This document shows, piece by piece, positions 61,739 through 64,000 of a stretch of 64,000 nucleotides of DNA. The stretch comes from Sutcliffiella horikoshii (GTDB lineage Bacteria; Bacillota; Bacilli; Bacillales; Bacillaceae_I): contig NZ_CP020880.1 in NCBI RefSeq assembly GCF_002157855.1, positions 1,054,001 through 1,118,000 on the forward strand. Direction: 5' to 3'. The translations under genes and the position numbers were made by a program. The notes beneath the pieces were generated by a model, which was given only the letters and a program-made list of their open reading frames with translations, was not told the DNA's origin and ran no database searches. How positions within the stretch are numbered: position 1 is the stretch's first letter; each line of letters starts with the position of its first letter.

Positions 61739-63604
61739 ATGAAGATTACAGATCTCTTGACGAAAGACACGGTTACGTTGCAATTGAGATCAGGCACAAA
61801 ACCTGAGGTTATTAGGGAATTGATTGAATCACTTGATCGTGCCGGCAAGCTAGCAGACAAAAAGAAGTATGAAGAAGCCATCCTTGCAAGGGAAGCCCAG
61901 AGTACGACTGGAATTGGAGAGGGGATAGCAATTCCGCATGCGAAAACGAATGCGGTGAAGACACCTGCCATTGCCTTCGGTGTTGCAAAGGATGGAGTGG
62001 ATTACGAGTCATTGGACGGTCAGCCGAGTCAGCTGTTTTTCATGATCGCGGCTAGTGAAGGAGCCAACAATGAACACTTAGAAACCTTATCTCGTTTGTC
62101 TTCGATGCTGATGGACATGGAATTCCGTACTGCCTTGTTAAATGCATCTACAAAAGAAGAGATTATCAGTCTCATAGATAAGAAGGAAAAGGAATTATAT
62201 GAAGAGGAAAATAAGGAAGTACCTTCTTCCGATCATGCAGGCTTGATTCTCGCTGTCACTGCCTGCCCTACTGGAATCGCACACACCTATATGGCTGCAG
62301 ATGCGCTCAAGCAAAAAGCAAAAGATTTAGGTTTCACTTTAAAAGTGGAAACGAATGGTTCGAGTGGTGTGAAAAATGAACTCACTCAAGAAGACATAGA
62401 AAAAGCATCCGGGATCATCGTCGCTGCCGATAAGCAAGTGGAGATGGAACGTTTTCATGGCAAAAAGATCATTCAGGTTCCTGTTGCTCAAGCGATCCGT
62501 AAACCAGAAGAACTTTTGACTAAAGCAAGCCGAGGAGAAGGTGAAACCTTTACAGGAACTGGCGCTTCAAACTCGGAAGGAAAAAAAGGTCGTTCCGGGT
62601 TCTATAAACATCTGATGAGCGGTGTTTCCAATATGCTACCGTTTGTTGTAGGTGGTGGTATCCTGATTGCGATTTCCTTCATGTTTGGAATCAATGCATC
62701 AGACCCAAATGATCCTAGCTATCATTGGTTTGCGGAAGCTCTTATGACTATTGGAGGCGGAAATGCCTTTTACTTAATGATTCCTGTGCTTGCTGGATTC
62801 ATTGCCATGAGTATTGCGGACCGTCCTGGATTTGCTGCAGGAATGGTTGGTGGATTGATTGCATATACGGGTGAAGCTGGTTTCTTGGGTGGTCTCATTG
62901 CCGGTTTCCTTGCAGGATATCTCGTTCTAGGTTTAAAGAAAGTTTTCAGTGGGTTGCCAGCATCTCTTGAAGGGATTAAACCTGTCCTGCTGTATCCGCT
63001 ATTTGGTATCTTTTTAACAGGAATGATCATGATCCAATTGGTAATTCCCCTAAAAGCGTTTAATCAAGGATTGACGTCTTGGCTGGGTGGCTTTGGCGCA
63101 GGGAATTTGGTTATATTAGGAGTCATATTAGGTGCTATGATGGCCATAGATATGGGTGGTCCTATCAACAAAGCAGCATTCACATTCGGTATTGCGATGA
63201 TTGATGCAGGAAACTATGCACCGCATGCAGCGATCATGGCAGCAGGTATGGTGCCTCCACTTGGATTGGCACTTGCTACAACCATCTTTAAGAGTAAATT
63301 CAACAAGCAAGAGCGGGAAGCAGGAAAAACATGTTATATCATGGGAGCTTCCTTTATCACAGAGGGTGCCATCCCGTTTGCGGCAGCGGATCCGTTACGC
63401 GTCATCCCTTCTGCAGTCGTAGGTTCAGCAGTTGCCGGTGCGCTTGCCATGTTATTTGGAATAGGGCTCCCTGCGCCTCATGGTGGAATCTTTGTTATTC
63501 CGATTGTGACCGGAGGTATCTTCATGTATGTGTTGGCAATCATGATCGGAGCTGCTGTGACAGCGGTAATGGTCGGATTGCTGAAAAAAAGAGTTGCGAT
63601 GTAA
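61739..63604 (+). CDS. fruA: PTS fructose transporter, EIIABC
   Basis: 621 residues. The EIIA domain (about 1-145) has the phospho-His in GEGIAIPHAKT. The EIIB domain (about 160-260) has the phospho-Cys in TACPTGIAHTYMAADAL. The EIIC membrane domain (from about 290) has eight or more helices and GGPINKAAFTFG. It imports fructose as fructose 1-phosphate. GGGGAG precedes the ATG. Confidence 0.94.
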   Translation: MKITDLLTKDTVTLQLRSGTKPEVIRELIESLDRAGKLADKKKYEEAILAREAQSTTGIGEGIAIPHAKTNAVKTPAIAFGVAKDGVDYESLDGQPSQLFFMIAASEGANNEHLETLSRLSSMLMDMEFRTALLNASTKEEIISLIDKKEKELYEEENKEVPSSDHAGLILAVTACPTGIAHTYMAADALKQKAKDLGFTLKVETNGSSGVKNELTQEDIEKASGIIVAADKQVEMERFHGKKIIQVPVAQAIRKPEELLTKASRGEGETFTGTGASNSEGKKGRSGFYKHLMSGVSNMLPFVVGGGILIAISFMFGINASDPNDPSYHWFAEALMTIGGGNAFYLMIPVLAGFIAMSIADRPGFAAGMVGGLIAYTGEAGFLGGLIAGFLAGYLVLGLKKVFSGLPASLEGIKPVLLYPLFGIFLTGMIMIQLVIPLKAFNQGLTSWLGGFGAGNLVILGVILGAMMAIDMGGPINKAAFTFGIAMIDAGNYAPHAAIMAAGMVPPLGLALATTIFKSKFNKQEREAGKTCYIMGASFITEGAIPFAAADPLRVIPSAVVGSAVAGALAMLFGIGLPAPHGGIFVIPIVTGGIFMYVLAIMIGAAVTAVMVGLLKKRVAM

Positions 63605-63609
63605 AATGG

Positions 63610-63643
63610 ATGAAAAAGTGATGGGGTATCTCATCACTTTTTC
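63610..63643 (+). terminator. Terminator of the fru operon
   Basis: Stem AAAAAGTGATG / CATCACTTTTT with T-rich end. Confidence 0.8.
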
Positions 63644-63731
63644 TAATTAAAGTTTCAAACACATCCAACGTTAGAGACTTTGTACCCATTGTATATAATA
63701 GGAACTACCATGTAAGAAAGAAGGGAACAGC

Positions 63732-64000
63732 ATGCTTAAAGACGCAATCGTTATCGGAACTGGTTTTGGTGGAATTACTGCGGCAGCCCTCCTTGCAAAA
63801 GCAGGTTACGATGTTTTGACACTTGAAGCTGCAAGTGAGCTTGGTGGGTGTGCGGGCAAATTTGACCGTGAAGGATACCGGTTCAGTGCAGGCGCGACAG
63901 TTGGCATGGGTTTTGAAGAGGGTGGAATGTTAAAAAGACTCTTTGGAGAGCTAGAAATACCGATTCCGCTAATGAGAAAGCTTGATGAAATAATGAATGT
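63732..64000 (+). CDS. FAD-dependent oxidoreductase, phytoene desaturase-like (cut by window end)
   Basis: The first 89 codons are visible. The dinucleotide motif is IVIGTGFGGITAAALLAKAGYDVLTLEAASELGGCAGKF (residues 6-44), followed by GYRFSAGATVGMGFEEGG. This is the start of a CrtI/CrtN-type or related amine-oxidase-fold flavoprotein. AAGGGA precedes the ATG. The rest lies beyond the window, so the substrate cannot be judged. Confidence 0.8.
   Translation, partial: MLKDAIVIGTGFGGITAAALLAKAGYDVLTLEAASELGGCAGKFDREGYRFSAGATVGMGFEEGGMLKRLFGELEIPIPLMRKLDEIMN

Overview
The window is chromosomal DNA from a low-GC, spore-forming Bacillaceae bacterium. The evidence is strong AGGAGG-type ribosome sites, sporulation genes (racA-like, spoVR), and gene order matching the Bacillus subtilis yhcT-yhcU ... 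yhcX ... glpP-glpK-glpD-pgcA-yhcY-yhcZ-yhdA-yhdB ... spoVR segment. I see no transposase, phage, CRISPR, rRNA or tRNA genes. I do not assign a species.

Layout. 0-12.6 kb: end of a sigma-54 activator, an AGCS symporter, two ring-cleavage/VOC dioxygenases with MhqR-like palindromes, DUF1538 pair, CNNM/HlyC protein, proC, msrAB. 12.6-24 kb: SDR reductase, crcB pair, an apparently dead histidine-kinase homologue, racA-like, an RRNPP (NprR/PlcR-type) regulator followed by an easily missed 48-codon pro-peptide gene, wrbA, yvgN, a His-rich FixH-like lipoprotein, yhcT, yhcU. 24-28.6 kb: thiol-disulfide pair, malL, yhcX. 29.5-44 kb: an island lying between yhcX and glpP. It encodes a transaldolase-type sulfoquinovose pathway (transaldolase, DUF4867 protein, Na+ symporter, GH31 sulfoquinovosidase, FucI-like isomerase, GntR, aldehyde dehydrogenase), an AEC transporter, a sugar ABC importer without ATPase, and a second paralogous GntR. 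44.4-53.6 kb: glpP-glpK-glpD, pgcA, yhcY-yhcZ, yhdA, yhdB. 53.7-64 kb: M14 peptidase, mgtE with an unusual leader, TauE/SafE transporter, spoVR, MEDS-domain protein, fruR-fruK-fruA, start of a CrtN-like oxidoreductase.

How the parts fit. A 16-bp operator of the form AAAGGTNGTAACCTTW occurs before the transaldolase, before the FucI-like isomerase, twice before the ABC importer, and before glpP. This suggests one GntR-controlled regulon in which sulfoquinovosyl-glycerol is imported and hydrolysed by the GH31 enzyme, the sulfosugar goes through the transaldolase branch, and the glycerol through GlpK/GlpD. The GH31 enzyme carries D405, D472, R301, W304 and Y508 at the same numbers I remember for E. 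coli YihQ.

Other notable structure. A 31-codon ORF starting MDSSPSPSPR lies before mgtE, with two mutually exclusive RNA stems, one of which covers the mgtE ribosome site; it resembles the Mg2+-sensing MgtL leader logic of Salmonella. Three separate intergenic arrays share an exact 52-bp period. GC-rich about 125-bp palindromic repeat arms occur singly or as head-to-head composite pairs.
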